Shown: in pieces, positions 16,987 through 25,533 of the stretch
How the letters are laid out: each line of letters starts with the position of its first letter
Numbering within the stretch: position 1 is the stretch's first letter
Source of the DNA: an uncultured Acetatifactor sp.
GTDB taxonomy: Bacteria > Bacillota > Clostridia > Lachnospirales > Lachnospiraceae
Length of the DNA stretch: 33,549 nucleotides
Assembly: GCA_947588705.1 (NCBI GenBank)
Contig: CANPYT010000020.1
Coordinates: forward strand, 1 to 33,549
Direction: 5' to 3'
The notes under the pieces: model-generated
What the model was told of the DNA's origin: nothing
What the model saw: only the letters and a program-made list of their open reading frames with translations
Databases searched by the model: none
Made by a program: the position numbers and the translations under genes

Positions 16987-17016
16987 GCGCCCTTCCCTCC
17001 TTTTCTTATCTTCCCC

Positions 17017-18126
17017 TTATATCTTTCCCTGAAGGTGGTAGACGAAAGCCAGCACCTCCGCCACCGCCTGGTAGAGCTCCGGCGGCACGGCCTGTCCCAC
17101 TTCCACGTTGGCGTACAGCATCCTTGCCAGCGGTTTGTTTTCCACGATCTCCACTTTGTTCTCCCTGGCGATCTCCTTGATCTTCTGCGCCAGGTAGTCC
17201 TCCCCTTTCGCGATCACCAGCGGCGCGTCCGCCACTTCCGGGTCGTATTTGATCGCCACGGCATAGTGCGTCGGGTTTGTGATGACCACGTCCGCCTGGG
17301 GCAGCTCCTGCATCATCCTGCGCCTGGAAGCCTCCCGCATCTTCTGCCGGATCTGGCCCTTCACCTGGGGATCTCCTTCCTGCTGCTTGTATTCTTCCTT
17401 GACCTCCTGCTTGGTCATCTTCATGTCGTTCTTAAACTTCACCCTCTGATAAACCAGGTCCAGAAGGGCGATGATCATATACACCGCGGAGACCCGGATC
17501 CCCAGGTCCGTCACGGTCTTTGCCACGAGCTGGAGCCCGTGCATCAGGGAAACGTCATACAGGTCCAGCAGGATCACCCATTTGTCCTTGAGGTAAGTAT
17601 AACACATATATCCGATCAGCAGGATCTTTGCCAGCGATTTTACCAGCTCCATCAGGGCATTCACGGAAAAGATCTTCTTAAACCCGCTGATGGGGTTCAG
17701 CTTGCTGAATTTCGGCTTCAGGGGCTTCGCGGTGGGATGCCATTTCACCTGGAACACATCGCTGAGGAAAGCCACCAGCACACCGATCAACAGTATGGGG
17801 GCCACGATCAGGATCACCTGGACCAAAAGCTCCCGGAACAAAACGGCGGTATCCGCCTCCGGCATCTGCCCCTGGCGGAATGTCACCGTCTCCGTGATCC
17901 GGTTGTAGATCCCCGGAAAGACGGCCAGCATCTGGTTCCCCATGTTTCCCACCCAAAAGCGGAGGACAAGGAACAGCGCAAGGAGCCCAAGGCCGTTGGC
18001 GATCTCCCGGCTCTTGGCTACCTGGCCCTCGCCCCGGGCGTCGTCCAGCTTTTTCTGTGTGGCGGGCTCCGTCTTTTCCCCGCCGGGCCCGTCTTTTGCA
18101 AAAAACTGCAGATCATAACGGATCAT
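17017..18126 (-). CDS. flhB: Flagellar export switch protein FlhB
   Basis: 369 residues. FlhB switches export specificity from rod/hook to filament proteins after hook completion, with the FliK ruler. Four membrane segments lie within residues about 40-215. The autocleavage site Asn284-Pro285-Thr-His is intact (VVITNPTHYAVAIKY). The N-terminus MIRYDLQFFA fixes the start at 18126. A longer open frame upstream overlaps fliR and reads as nonsense, and the chosen ATG overlaps the fliR stop by 4 nt (ATGA), implying coupling. FlhB is a separate gene, not the FliR-FlhB fusion known in some clostridia. Confidence 0.97.
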   Translation of the reverse strand: MIRYDLQFFAKDGPGGEKTEPATQKKLDDARGEGQVAKSREIANGLGLLALFLVLRFWVGNMGNQMLAVFPGIYNRITETVTFRQGQMPEADTAVLFRELLVQVILIVAPILLIGVLVAFLSDVFQVKWHPTAKPLKPKFSKLNPISGFKKIFSVNALMELVKSLAKILLIGYMCYTYLKDKWVILLDLYDVSLMHGLQLVAKTVTDLGIRVSAVYMIIALLDLVYQRVKFKNDMKMTKQEVKEEYKQQEGDPQVKGQIRQKMREASRRRMMQELPQADVVITNPTHYAVAIKYDPEVADAPLVIAKGEDYLAQKIKEIARENKVEIVENKPLARMLYANVEVGQAVPPELYQAVAEVLAFVYHLQGKI

Positions 18127-18905
18127 CTCATGCCCTCCACAAAGGCCACGATCATCTCCCGCATCTCGGTAAAGATCATCTCCGCCGCGTCGGGGAGCAT
18201 ATTCGCGGTAAAAAAGATCACCGACAGGCCCACCAGGACTTTCAGCTGGATGCCTACCGCAAACATGTTCATCTGGGGCGCCACCTTCGCCAGGATGCCC
18301 AGTATGGCATTCAGGACCAGTATGACGCAGAAAACAGGCAGCACCACCCGGAAGCCTATGATGATATACTCCGTCAGGAACTTCACGATGGAATTTACCA
18401 GAGACTCCCCATGGAAAACGGCGCCGTTTACCGGGATCAGCGTAAAGCTGTCCGCCAGCGCCCCGAAGAGATACCGGTACATGCCCGTGGCGATCAGCAT
18501 CAGCATCAGCGCATACTGGTACAGGACGCCGGTGATGCTGGTGCTTTCCCTTGTGGTGGGATCCAGCAGGGTCGCCATGGACAGCCCCGTCTCCATATCC
18601 GCCACAGATCCGGCAAAGTTTACGATGGAAGTACATATCGTCGCGCCAAACCCTAACAGCAGCCCCGCCACGGCTTCCTTGAGGATAATGACCATGTACT
18701 CCAGCACCGTGTCATATTCCACCACAGGCGCGGGCGTCAGCGCCTGGTACAGCAGCACGGAGGTAAAAAAGCTCAGGGCGACCTTCACGCTGTTCGGAGC
18801 GTTCTGCATACTGAAAAAGGGCGCCACAAAGACGAAACAGGAGACCCTGGTCAGGATCAGCAGGAAATATTCCAGATCATATAGGGAAAAAGAGTAGTTT
18901 ACCAT
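18123..18905 (-). CDS. fliR: Flagellar export apparatus protein FliR
   Basis: 260 residues, typical FliR size. One copy joins five FliP and four FliQ in the export channel core. Six hydrophobic stretches are visible, and the conserved start SLYDLEYFLLILTRVSCFVF and mid-part GLLLGFGATICTSIVNFAG support the call. The initiating ATG has only a modest GGGGGA site. It is followed by flhB with a 4-nt overlap and sits after fliQ, in the invariant order fliP-fliQ-fliR-flhB-flhA. Confidence 0.97.
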   Translation of the reverse strand: MVNYSFSLYDLEYFLLILTRVSCFVFVAPFFSMQNAPNSVKVALSFFTSVLLYQALTPAPVVEYDTVLEYMVIILKEAVAGLLLGFGATICTSIVNFAGSVADMETGLSMATLLDPTTRESTSITGVLYQYALMLMLIATGMYRYLFGALADSFTLIPVNGAVFHGESLVNSIVKFLTEYIIIGFRVVLPVFCVILVLNAILGILAKVAPQMNMFAVGIQLKVLVGLSVIFFTANMLPDAAEMIFTEMREMIVAFVEGMR

Positions 18906-18926
18906 AAATCCCCCGCCCTGTCTCCG

Positions 18927-19199
18927 CTACCTGTGTATGTACACACTAAGGCCGGACCAAAGAGACACCATAAAGTCCACCATGGCATTCATCATCCAGG
19001 GCCCGAAGATGACGATCGCCGTAAACACGCAGATGATCTTCGGCACGAAAGTCAGCGTCTGCTCCTGTATGGACGTAACCGTCTGAAAAATACTGATGAT
19101 CAGTCCGATCACCAGCGATACCAGCAGGACGGGCAGCGAGACCTTGATGATCAAAAACAGCGCTTCCCTGGTCATATCAGATACCGCATCTATCGTCAC
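18927..19199 (-). CDS. fliQ: Flagellar export apparatus protein FliQ
   Basis: 90 residues with two membrane helices (about 16-36 and 50-75), the standard FliQ form. Diagnostic pieces are PVLLVSLVIGLIISIFQ and TSIQEQTLTFVPKI. It is a subunit of the FliPQR export pore. The start is GTG at 19199, with AAGGGGG upstream; no closer ATG would leave the first helix complete. It sits between fliP and fliR. Confidence 0.97.
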   Translation of the reverse strand: MTIDAVSDMTREALFLIIKVSLPVLLVSLVIGLIISIFQTVTSIQEQTLTFVPKIICVFTAIVIFGPWMMNAMVDFMVSLWSGLSVYIHR

Positions 19200-19257
19200 A
19201 GGCCATATCCCCCTTTCTCACCGCAGCCGGATGCCAGGCCATCCCCGCCCGGCCGCG

Positions 19258-20118
19258 TCAATAAAACGTCTGCACAACCTGTCCGATCACCAGCGCCCAG
19301 CCATCCGCGAGCACGAACAGCAGGATCTTAAAGGGCATGGAGACCGTGGTGGGCGGCAGCATCATCATACCCATGCTCATCAGGGTGGACGCCACCACCA
19401 TATCTATGACAATAAAAGGAATATAGATCACAAAACCGATCCAGAACGCTATCCTGAGCTCGCTTATCATAAAGCTCGGCAGCAGCACGGACAGTGGGAT
19501 CGTATCCAGCGTGACACCGTCCCAGGTCTGGCCGGAGATATCCATAAAGAGATCCACGTCCTTCAGCTGGGTCTGGCCGTACATAAATTCCCGCAGGGGC
19601 TGGATGCCCTTCTCAAACGCCTCGTCCTGGTCGATCAGGCCCTGCTCATAGGGCTGGATCGCCTCCGTATTGATCCGGTCGATAGTGGGCTCCATAATAA
19701 AAAAGGTCAGGATCAGCGCCAGCCCGATCAGCACCTGGTTCGGCGGCGCCGTCTGTGTATTCAGGGCCGCTCTGGTAAAATGCAGCACAATGATGATCCT
19801 GGTAAAGGAGGTCATCATGATGATCAGCGTCGGGGCAAGGGAAATCAGAGTCAGCGTCAGCAGGATGCGCAGCGCCCCGTTCATATTCCCGTTGTCCCCG
19901 TCCACGGTGATCGTCCACATGTTTCCCGTGTTCAGGTTATTCAGTTCCTCCGGCGTGTCTGCGGAGCCGGGCTCATCCCGATATGTCCTTGTCTCCGTAT
20001 CGCCGTTGTTCAGGTCCGCGGCAAAAACTGGAAAGGGCTCTAAAATACACAATATGCCCACCGTGACCAGCAGGCATATCATCGTCATTATTCGCTTTAA
20101 AACAAGCTTACTGTTCAT
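19258..20118 (-). CDS. fliP: Flagellar export apparatus protein FliP
   Basis: 286 residues. FliP makes a five-fold ring at the base of the export channel. An N-terminal signal sequence is visible (MNSKLVLKRI then a hydrophobic run to about residue 33, cut after PVFA). A polar periplasmic segment follows, then four membrane helices with the family stretches LISLAPTLIIMMTSFTRI, TPPNQVLIGLALILTFF-like core and SMGMMMLPPTTVSMPFKILL. The start at 20118 overlaps the fliO stop by 11 nt; the ATG nine codons earlier lacks a ribosome site, while AGAGGAAAG precedes this one. Intact. Confidence 0.95.
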   Translation of the reverse strand: MNSKLVLKRIMTMICLLVTVGILCILEPFPVFAADLNNGDTETRTYRDEPGSADTPEELNNLNTGNMWTITVDGDNGNMNGALRILLTLTLISLAPTLIIMMTSFTRIIIVLHFTRAALNTQTAPPNQVLIGLALILTFFIMEPTIDRINTEAIQPYEQGLIDQDEAFEKGIQPLREFMYGQTQLKDVDLFMDISGQTWDGVTLDTIPLSVLLPSFMISELRIAFWIGFVIYIPFIVIDMVVASTLMSMGMMMLPPTTVSMPFKILLFVLADGWALVIGQVVQTFY

Positions 20119-20503
20119 CTTTTTCCCGGCTTTCCTCTGGTTCATCTGCAGTGCGCGGCCGTCTGCCGGCCGCCTTGTCAAGGAATTCCCTAAAGCGGAA
20201 ACTCTGGACAGCTCCCTCCGTCTTCAGCTGCTCCTCCGGCACTTCCCCCAGCAAGGTCACCGTATCTTTGCACACCGCTATCACCATGTAGGTGCCGCCC
20301 ACCCGCACGATCTGAATATACTTGTTATTCGAGATACGGCTGGTCTCGATCACCTGAATATTGCTGCCCGCTCCCTGATGCTTCTGGTAATTGGCGATCC
20401 ACTTCGTGGTGGCCGCCGTAATCCCCAGCACGGCAACAAACACCAGCAGCACCGTGATCAGCTGCGCATAGCTGTCCATACTCCCAGTCAGGAAGAAACC
20501 CAT
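20108..20503 (-). CDS. fliO: Flagellar biosynthesis protein FliO (FliZ in Bacillus)
   Basis: 131 residues. FliO is the accessory protein that stabilises FliP during export-gate assembly. One membrane helix at about residues 14-31 (LITVLLVFVAVLGITAA) is followed by the conserved cytoplasmic stretch IQVIETSRISNNKYIQIVRV and a charged, probably disordered C-terminus. The chosen ATG overlaps the cheY stop by one base (TGATG). A longer frame upstream is the reading of cheY in another register and was discarded. Position between cheY and fliP is the Bacillus arrangement. Confidence 0.93.
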   Translation of the reverse strand: MGFFLTGSMDSYAQLITVLLVFVAVLGITAATTKWIANYQKHQGAGSNIQVIETSRISNNKYIQIVRVGGTYMVIAVCKDTVTLLGEVPEEQLKTEGAVQSFRFREFLDKAAGRRPRTADEPEESREKDEQ

Positions 20504-20865
20504 CAGCCTACGACCTTCTTCACGGCCTCCAGGACACGCTCCGCCTGGAAAGGCTTTACGATAAAGTCTTTTGCGCCGGCCTGGATGGACTCGATCACCA
20601 TCGCCTGCTGGCCCATAGCGGAACACATGATGACCTTCGCGCCCGCGTCATTCTTCCGGATCTCCTTCAGAGCCTGGATCCCGTCCATCTCCGGCATGGT
20701 GATGTCCATCAGCACCAGGTCGGGAGCGACTTCCTTGTACTTCTCCACAGCCTTCATGCCGTTCTCGGCCTCCCCTGCAACGTTGTAGCCGTTCTTTGTC
20801 AGGATGTCCTTGATCATCATCCGCATGAACGCTGCATCATCACATATCAAAATATTCTTTGCCAT
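20503..20865 (-). CDS. cheY: Chemotaxis response regulator CheY
   Basis: 120-residue stand-alone receiver. The acidic pair Asp9-Asp10, phosphorylation site Asp54 (VLMDITMPEMDG), the Ser of MCSAMG and the Lys of IVKPF are all present. CheY-P binds the switch through FliM and FliY N-termini, then is dephosphorylated by CheC and FliY. It lies between fliY and fliO, as in B. subtilis, so switch and signal are made together. Very similar to B. subtilis CheY in numbering of the key residues. Confidence 0.97.
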   Translation of the reverse strand: MAKNILICDDAAFMRMMIKDILTKNGYNVAGEAENGMKAVEKYKEVAPDLVLMDITMPEMDGIQALKEIRKNDAGAKVIMCSAMGQQAMVIESIQAGAKDFIVKPFQAERVLEAVKKVVG

Positions 20866-20877
20866 TTAACCGTCCTC

Positions 20878-22239
20878 CTACTTAATGATTTCTGTTACTC
20901 TTATGCTGAAGCACTCTTCAATAACTACTACTTCGCCTTTCGCTACAAACTTTCCGTTTACCAAAACGTCTATCGGTTCACCGGCGATCCGATCCAGTTC
21001 TATGATCGTGCCGGGAGCAAAATTAAGGATTTCGGAAATAGACTTGGTTGACCGCCCCAGTTCCACCGTCACTTCCAGAGGTACGTCCATGATCAGGCCG
21101 ATATTTTCCTGGCCCTGTATCCCCCTGCCGTCTCCCGAAAAATTTTGGAATTGTGCGGGCTGAACATTGACGTTCTGGCCCTGCTGCACCATCCCCGACT
21201 GAGGCATCATCCCCATCTGCTGGGGCACCATCCCCATCTGGGGCATCATTCCCATCTGAGGCATCATCCCCATCTGAGGCATCATTCCCATCTGGGGCAT
21301 CATCCCCATCTGAGGGTTCATTCCCATCTGCTGCATCATCCCCATCTGGGGGTTCATTCCCATCTGCTGCATACCGCCCATATCCGGCTGCCCCATGTTC
21401 GGAATTCCCGCGCCTCCCGGCGGTACCTGGGCCGCCGTGGCCTCCGGGGCGGGAGCCGATGCCGAAGACTCCGCCATGCTTCCCATCCCCTGGTTGTTCA
21501 GGAAGGTGCCGACCAGATCCCGGGCAAATTCCACAGGATATAGCTGCATGATGGAGCTGTCCACCAGATCGTCGATCTGCATCCGGAAGGATACCTTTAC
21601 AAACACGCCTCCCAGGAAGGGCGAGATCTCCTCGCCTGACTTATACTGGGTCAGATCCAGCAGAGTGGAATCCGGCGGGCTGATGTCGATCGTTTTTTTC
21701 AGCATGGTGGAGAGGGATGTGGCGGCTGACCCCATCATCTGGTTCATGGCCTCTGAGATAGCGCTCAGGTGCAGCTCACCCAGCTCCCCGTCCGTATTGG
21801 TGCCGTCCCCGCCCATCATCAGGTCGGTGATGACCTTTACGTCATGCTCTTTCAGTACCAGTATATTCGTGCCATCCAGGCCCATGGTATATTTGATCTG
21901 GATAAACACGCAGGGTTTTTCGTATTCTGTCAGCAGGGTATTCCAGCTGGCGATCTCCACCACCGGCGTGGTGATATTCACCTTCCTGTTTACCAGGGAA
22001 TACAGCGTCGTGGCCGACGACCCCATGCTGATATTGGCGACCTCGCCAATAGCGTCCTTTTCTACTTCAGAAAGAATATCCTCGAGATTCACATCATTCA
22101 GGGGATCGCTTCCCGCTGGACCGTCGGGCGCTGCAGCCCCTGCCGAGCTGCCGGTGGAATCCGAATCCCCATCTTCAGAGAGATCCATGCCGTTTAAGAG
22201 AGCATTGATCTCGTCCTGGGACAGCATTCCTCCATCCAT
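20878..22239 (-). CDS. fliY: Flagellar switch protein FliY with Met-Gln-Pro repeat linker
   Basis: 453 residues, longer than typical FliY (about 380). Order: N-terminal CheY-P binding peptide (LSQDEINALL), then an acidic Ser/Gly linker. A CheC-like phosphatase domain follows with two complete E-x-x-N-x22-P sites (Glu66/Asn69/Pro92; Glu163/Asn166/Pro189). Then come a linker at about 250-370 and a C-terminal FliN/SpoA domain (ENIGLIMDVPLEVTVELG onward). Residues about 282-353 of the linker are tandem MGMMPQ-type hexapeptides. It is a C-ring protein that forms the lower switch with FliM and removes phosphate from CheY-P. It starts 3 nt after fliM. No separate fliN is present. Confidence 0.96.
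   Translation of the reverse strand: MDGGMLSQDEINALLNGMDLSEDGDSDSTGSSAGAAAPDGPAGSDPLNDVNLEDILSEVEKDAIGEVANISMGSSATTLYSLVNRKVNITTPVVEIASWNTLLTEYEKPCVFIQIKYTMGLDGTNILVLKEHDVKVITDLMMGGDGTNTDGELGELHLSAISEAMNQMMGSAATSLSTMLKKTIDISPPDSTLLDLTQYKSGEEISPFLGGVFVKVSFRMQIDDLVDSSIMQLYPVEFARDLVGTFLNNQGMGSMAESSASAPAPEATAAQVPPGGAGIPNMGQPDMGGMQQMGMNPQMGMMQQMGMNPQMGMMPQMGMMPQMGMMPQMGMMPQMGMVPQQMGMMPQSGMVQQGQNVNVQPAQFQNFSGDGRGIQGQENIGLIMDVPLEVTVELGRSTKSISEILNFAPGTIIELDRIAGEPIDVLVNGKFVAKGEVVVIEECFSIRVTEIIK
21180..21398. repeat. In-frame 18-bp tandem repeat inside fliY
   Basis: Units close to an 18-mer (on the plus strand CCCATCTGAGGCATCATC and variants) run through this stretch and encode MGMMPQ on the minus strand. 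The central four to five units are nearly identical; the flanks are diverged (MGMNPQ, MGMMQQ). The repeat is in frame, so copy-number changes would lengthen or shorten the FliY linker without breaking it. Confidence 0.9.
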
Positions 22240-22242
22240 TGT

Positions 22243-23223
22243 CTACTCCTCCTCTCTGATAACCGAAGTGATCCGAACAGCGTAGGAATCTTTTTCGGCA
22301 CCGGGCAACGCGGTGAATTTTCTGATATTGCCCACATAAACATTCATATCCTCATCCACCTTGGAATCCAGGCGGATGCAATCTCCAACCTGCAGGTTCA
22401 TAAAATCGCTGACGGAGATCGTGCTGCGCCCCAGAACCGCGCGGATGGGAATATCCACCTTGCGGATCAGCGACTCAATGTACATTTCATAATTTTCATC
22501 ATGATTTTCCTGCATGGTCGAAAACCAGAACCTGGTATTCAGCTTATCCATCACGTCTTCCAGCGTAAAGAAAGGAAGACATATATTCATGAAGCCCTCT
22601 ACATCGCCGATCTTCATGTTCAGCGTGACAATGGCAATCATGTCGTTGGGGGAGATGACCTGCGCAAACTGGGGGTTGGTCTCCAGCCGCTGCATCACCG
22701 GCGAGATGTCAACCACCGTCCTCCAGGGATCCCTGAGCAGCTGGGTGAACATCACCAGTATCTTCTCTATGATCGTCATCTCTATCTCTGAAAATTCCCT
22801 GCTCTTCTCCAGCGGTACGCCGCTTCCTCCCAGCATTCGATCCAACATGGCGTATCCCAGGTTGGTGGCCAGGTCGATGAGGATCGTGCCGTTCAGCGGC
22901 GCAAAGTTGATGATCCCCAGTATGACCGGATTGGCAAGGGCATTGGTAAATTCACTGAAAGTAACCGTCTCCGAACTCGCTACCGTGACCTGTACATTCT
23001 TCCTCAGGTAGACAGGGAGGTTTGTGGAGATCAGACGGCTGTAATGTTCAAAAATCATTTCGAGCGTCCTCAGATGCTCTTTGGAGAACTTTGTAGGGCG
23101 GCTGAAATCATAGTCTTTAACCTGCTTTTCCTCGCTCTCCCGCATCTGGTCCGCATCCAGCTCACCGGTTGACAGCGCGGCCAGCAGATTGTCTATTTCA
23201 TTTTGGGACAAAATCTCGCCCAC
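22243..23223 (-). CDS. fliM: Flagellar motor switch protein FliM
   Basis: 326 residues, usual FliM length. N-terminal CheY-P binding peptide (LSQNEIDNLL), middle CheC-like domain (YSRLISTNLPVYLRKNVQVT to about residue 230) that contacts FliG, and C-terminal SpoA domain (VLGRSTISVSDFMNLQVGDC). It is the central C-ring protein controlling rotation direction. It starts with GTG at 23223 after a very strong AAAGGAGGTGA site. It is 3 nt before fliY, whose ribosome site lies inside the fliM end. Unlike FliY, its CheC fold lacks the phosphatase E/N residues, as expected. Confidence 0.97.
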   Translation of the reverse strand: MGEILSQNEIDNLLAALSTGELDADQMRESEEKQVKDYDFSRPTKFSKEHLRTLEMIFEHYSRLISTNLPVYLRKNVQVTVASSETVTFSEFTNALANPVILGIINFAPLNGTILIDLATNLGYAMLDRMLGGSGVPLEKSREFSEIEMTIIEKILVMFTQLLRDPWRTVVDISPVMQRLETNPQFAQVISPNDMIAIVTLNMKIGDVEGFMNICLPFFTLEDVMDKLNTRFWFSTMQENHDENYEMYIESLIRKVDIPIRAVLGRSTISVSDFMNLQVGDCIRLDSKVDEDMNVYVGNIRKFTALPGAEKDSYAVRITSVIREEE

Positions 23224-23302
23224 GAAAGCTCACCTCCTTTGTTCCGTTTTTCCGGGAACCGCCGTTCCCATATCCCGGGCAGACGCCCTTTCCCGCATGG
23301 GC

Positions 23303-23839
23303 TTACTGGTACATCACATCGCTGATGGACACCCGGTAAATAAAATCAGACTGGAACAAATTCTGTATGGCGGAAAGGATTTCCGCTCTCATCCGCTCAA
23401 ACGTAGCGGGATCCTGGCACTCTTCCTTTGTGTAGTTCTGGACTACGGACGCCACCGCGTCCTTGATCTGTATCTCAAATCCCGCCATGGTCTCAGGCTG
23501 GCCCAGGGCCGCGTAATCCTCATGCTCCGTATCCATGGCAAGCGACATATAGAAAATGATCATGGAACTGGAAGAATTTCCGTTCCCGTCCGTCGAGGGC
23601 TTCAGCTGGATCATCAGACGGTCCGCCAGCGAATAGGTGGCCGTCTGCGAGAGCGGTATGGCGTTTGCCGTCTCCCCTCCCGGCTCATAGAGCTCCAGGT
23701 TCATGGCCGCCGCGATGCTGGTGACCAGGTCCGCCGTCTTGCCGTTGGTGCCGATCACGCTCACCATCATAATGGCAGTCAGCACGATGTTCACGATCAA
23801 AAGCGCCAATATCACAATGCTCAGTAAATTCTTTTTCAT
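23303..23839 (-). CDS. fliL: Flagellar basal body-associated protein FliL
   Basis: 178 residues. FliL encircles and supports the stator units and affects torque. One N-terminal membrane helix (about residues 5-28, LLSIVILALLIVNIVLTAIM) is followed by a periplasmic domain with the weakly conserved pattern seen in FliL (SSSMIIFYMSLAMDTEH; ending LIYRVSISDVMYQ-like). The best evidence is size, topology and place between motB and fliM, so this call is partly contextual. AGGGGA upstream supports the ATG. A 79-nt spacer to fliM holds nothing I can name. Confidence 0.85.
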   Translation of the reverse strand: MKKNLLSIVILALLIVNIVLTAIMMVSVIGTNGKTADLVTSIAAAMNLELYEPGGETANAIPLSQTATYSLADRLMIQLKPSTDGNGNSSSSMIIFYMSLAMDTEHEDYAALGQPETMAGFEIQIKDAVASVVQNYTKEECQDPATFERMRAEILSAIQNLFQSDFIYRVSISDVMYQ

Positions 23840-23874
23840 TTTCCTGTCCCCTTATTTGCTCCGTTCCTGTTCTC

Positions 23875-24711
23875 TCAGCGGGAAGGATTGTAGATCCTGA
23901 TTTCCACCCGCCGATTGCTGCGCCTGCCCTCCGCGGTGTCATTCCCCGCGATGGGATTGCGCTCCCCCATCCCCGCATGTTGAAGGTTTGCCGGGTCCAG
24001 GTTCGTATGGTCCACCAGATAATAAAACACAGAAAGCGCCCTTGCGCTGCTCAGCTCTTCATTACTCGGGTACAGGGCGCTGTTGATAGGCACATTGTCG
24101 GTATGTCCTTCGATCTGTACCGTGCCCTGGCCATACTTTTCCAGAATCCGCCCCACCTTATCCAAGACCGCTTCCGCCTCTTCCTTCAGCTCAGCGCTGC
24201 CCGAATCGAACAGCAGGGCCCCGTTCATGGTAAGCTGCACATACTGGGCGGTAAAGCTCACATCCACCTCATCGCCGATGTCGCTGTCAGAAGCCATCTC
24301 CTGTACGCTCTCCGCTATGGTTTCATTCTCCTGGAGGGCTAACGCATCCATGGCCTGCTGCAGCTGGTCTGCGGTGACATTCTCGGGAAATCCCTCAAAT
24401 TCTTCCATATTCTGGTTGTTTACCGTACCTTCCGCAGTCTTCCCGGTACTGTTGATATATTGGTCAAGCTCATTCAGCTGGCTCACGCCGTTGCTGATGA
24501 GCACACCGTCCCCAATCGCGGAACTTCCCGCGTCAAAAATACTGATGGTGTTGTTCATGGCCGCCACCAGCTCCTGCAGCTTGCTCTCGTCCATGTTGGA
24601 CATGGCAAACAGCATAACGAAGAAACACAGCAGCAGGTTCATCAGGTCGCTGAACGTCGTCTGCCATTCCGGCGCACCTTTTTTCGGCTCATCCGGCTTG
24701 CGTTTGGCCAT
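23875..24711 (-). CDS. motB: Flagellar stator protein MotB
   Basis: 278 residues. MotB anchors the stator to peptidoglycan and carries the ion-binding Asp. The N-terminal helix has Asp22 (FSDLMNLLLCFFVMLFAMS), a plug-like segment follows, and the OmpA-like domain spans about residues 150-275 (IEGHTDNVPINS, then ELSSARALSVFYYL and GRRSNRRVEIRIY). The helix, with CFF, recalls sodium-type PomB as well as clostridial MotB, so ion use is open. The ATG overlaps the motA stop by one base (TAATG), typical of the motAB pair. Confidence 0.97.
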   Translation of the reverse strand: MAKRKPDEPKKGAPEWQTTFSDLMNLLLCFFVMLFAMSNMDESKLQELVAAMNNTISIFDAGSSAIGDGVLISNGVSQLNELDQYINSTGKTAEGTVNNQNMEEFEGFPENVTADQLQQAMDALALQENETIAESVQEMASDSDIGDEVDVSFTAQYVQLTMNGALLFDSGSAELKEEAEAVLDKVGRILEKYGQGTVQIEGHTDNVPINSALYPSNEELSSARALSVFYYLVDHTNLDPANLQHAGMGERNPIAGNDTAEGRRSNRRVEIRIYNPSR

Positions 24712-25502
24712 TACTCTTCACCCCCTGCCTCCTGGTCAGTGCTTTCCCTGTCCTTGGGAGCCAGGAAGGATTTCAGCTTTTCTTCGATGACTCTGGGGTT
24801 TTCCCCTGCCTGGATGGACAGAAGGCCCTCGATCATGACCTCCTTCATCATCATTTCCTCGTCGTTGTCCGCTTTCAGCTTGGCGGCGACGGGGCCGCAG
24901 ATCCAGTTTGCCAGCACGGAACCGTACAGGGTGGTGATCAGGGCCACCGCCATGGAAGGCCCCAGCGCTTCCACATTGTCCATATGATACAGCATATCCA
25001 CCAGTCCTACCAGGGTACCGATCATACCCCAGGCAGGGCCCATGGAGCCCCAGGTCTCCCAAAATCCGATCCGGGTCTTGTGCCGGCCCTCGATGCTGAC
25101 CAGCTCGGTCTCCATGATCGCCCGCACCAGATCCGGATCCGTGCCGTCCACGATCAGCAGGATTCCCTTCTTCAGGAAGGGTTCCTCCATGTCGGAAGCG
25201 GCCTCCTCCAGAGAGAGCAGGCCCTCCTTCCTGGCGATATTGGAAAGCTCAATGATCTTCTGGATCATCTCGGCGGTATTCAGCTTCGGCGCCTTAAAGA
25301 TCAGCGTGATGCTCTTCAGGCCGCCGATGAAGTTTGGAAGGCTCACGGACGTAAGCGTAGCAAAAACGGAACCGCCCAACGTAATGATGATGGAGGGCAG
25401 GTCGCCGTACTCATGTAATCCGCCTAAGCCCGCGCTGCTGACCACGCCGTATGCGAGCATGACAAAACAAAAAATAATGCCGACTAAAGATGCTATATCC
25501 AT
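24711..25502 (-). CDS. motA: Flagellar stator protein MotA
   Basis: 263 residues. Four membrane helices: about 5-25, 30-50, and a pair at about 150-195. The cytoplasmic loop between holds the charged residues that contact FliG. Family stretches include GGLHEYGDLPSIIITLGG and TWGSMGPAWGMIGTLVGLV with the Pro-rich motif TTLYGSVLANWICGPVA. Start at ATG 25502 was chosen over GTG nine bases earlier since AGGTGA sits at proper distance and family N-termini begin MDIASL-like. In B. subtilis motAB is elsewhere; placing it after swrD/flbD is the clostridial arrangement. Confidence 0.96.
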   Translation of the reverse strand: MDIASLVGIIFCFVMLAYGVVSSAGLGGLHEYGDLPSIIITLGGSVFATLTSVSLPNFIGGLKSITLIFKAPKLNTAEMIQKIIELSNIARKEGLLSLEEAASDMEEPFLKKGILLIVDGTDPDLVRAIMETELVSIEGRHKTRIGFWETWGSMGPAWGMIGTLVGLVDMLYHMDNVEALGPSMAVALITTLYGSVLANWICGPVAAKLKADNDEEMMMKEVMIEGLLSIQAGENPRVIEEKLKSFLAPKDRESTDQEAGGEE

Positions 25503-25533
25503 GCATATCACCTAACATTCTGCATCAAGTGTA

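Noticed and set aside
18127..18636. A 170-codon N-terminal extension of flhB
   Set aside because: It is fliR read in another frame. The true FlhB start MIRYDLQFFA lies at 18126 with an ATGA overlap.
17035..18897. A 620-codon plus-strand frame opposite flhB and fliR
   Set aside because: Same explanation: His/Gln-rich antisense reading of two certain genes, with no ribosome site or family features.
21180..21398. Regular short repeats suggestive of a CRISPR array
   Set aside because: The units are 18 bp, contiguous without spacers, in frame, and encode MGMMPQ in fliY.
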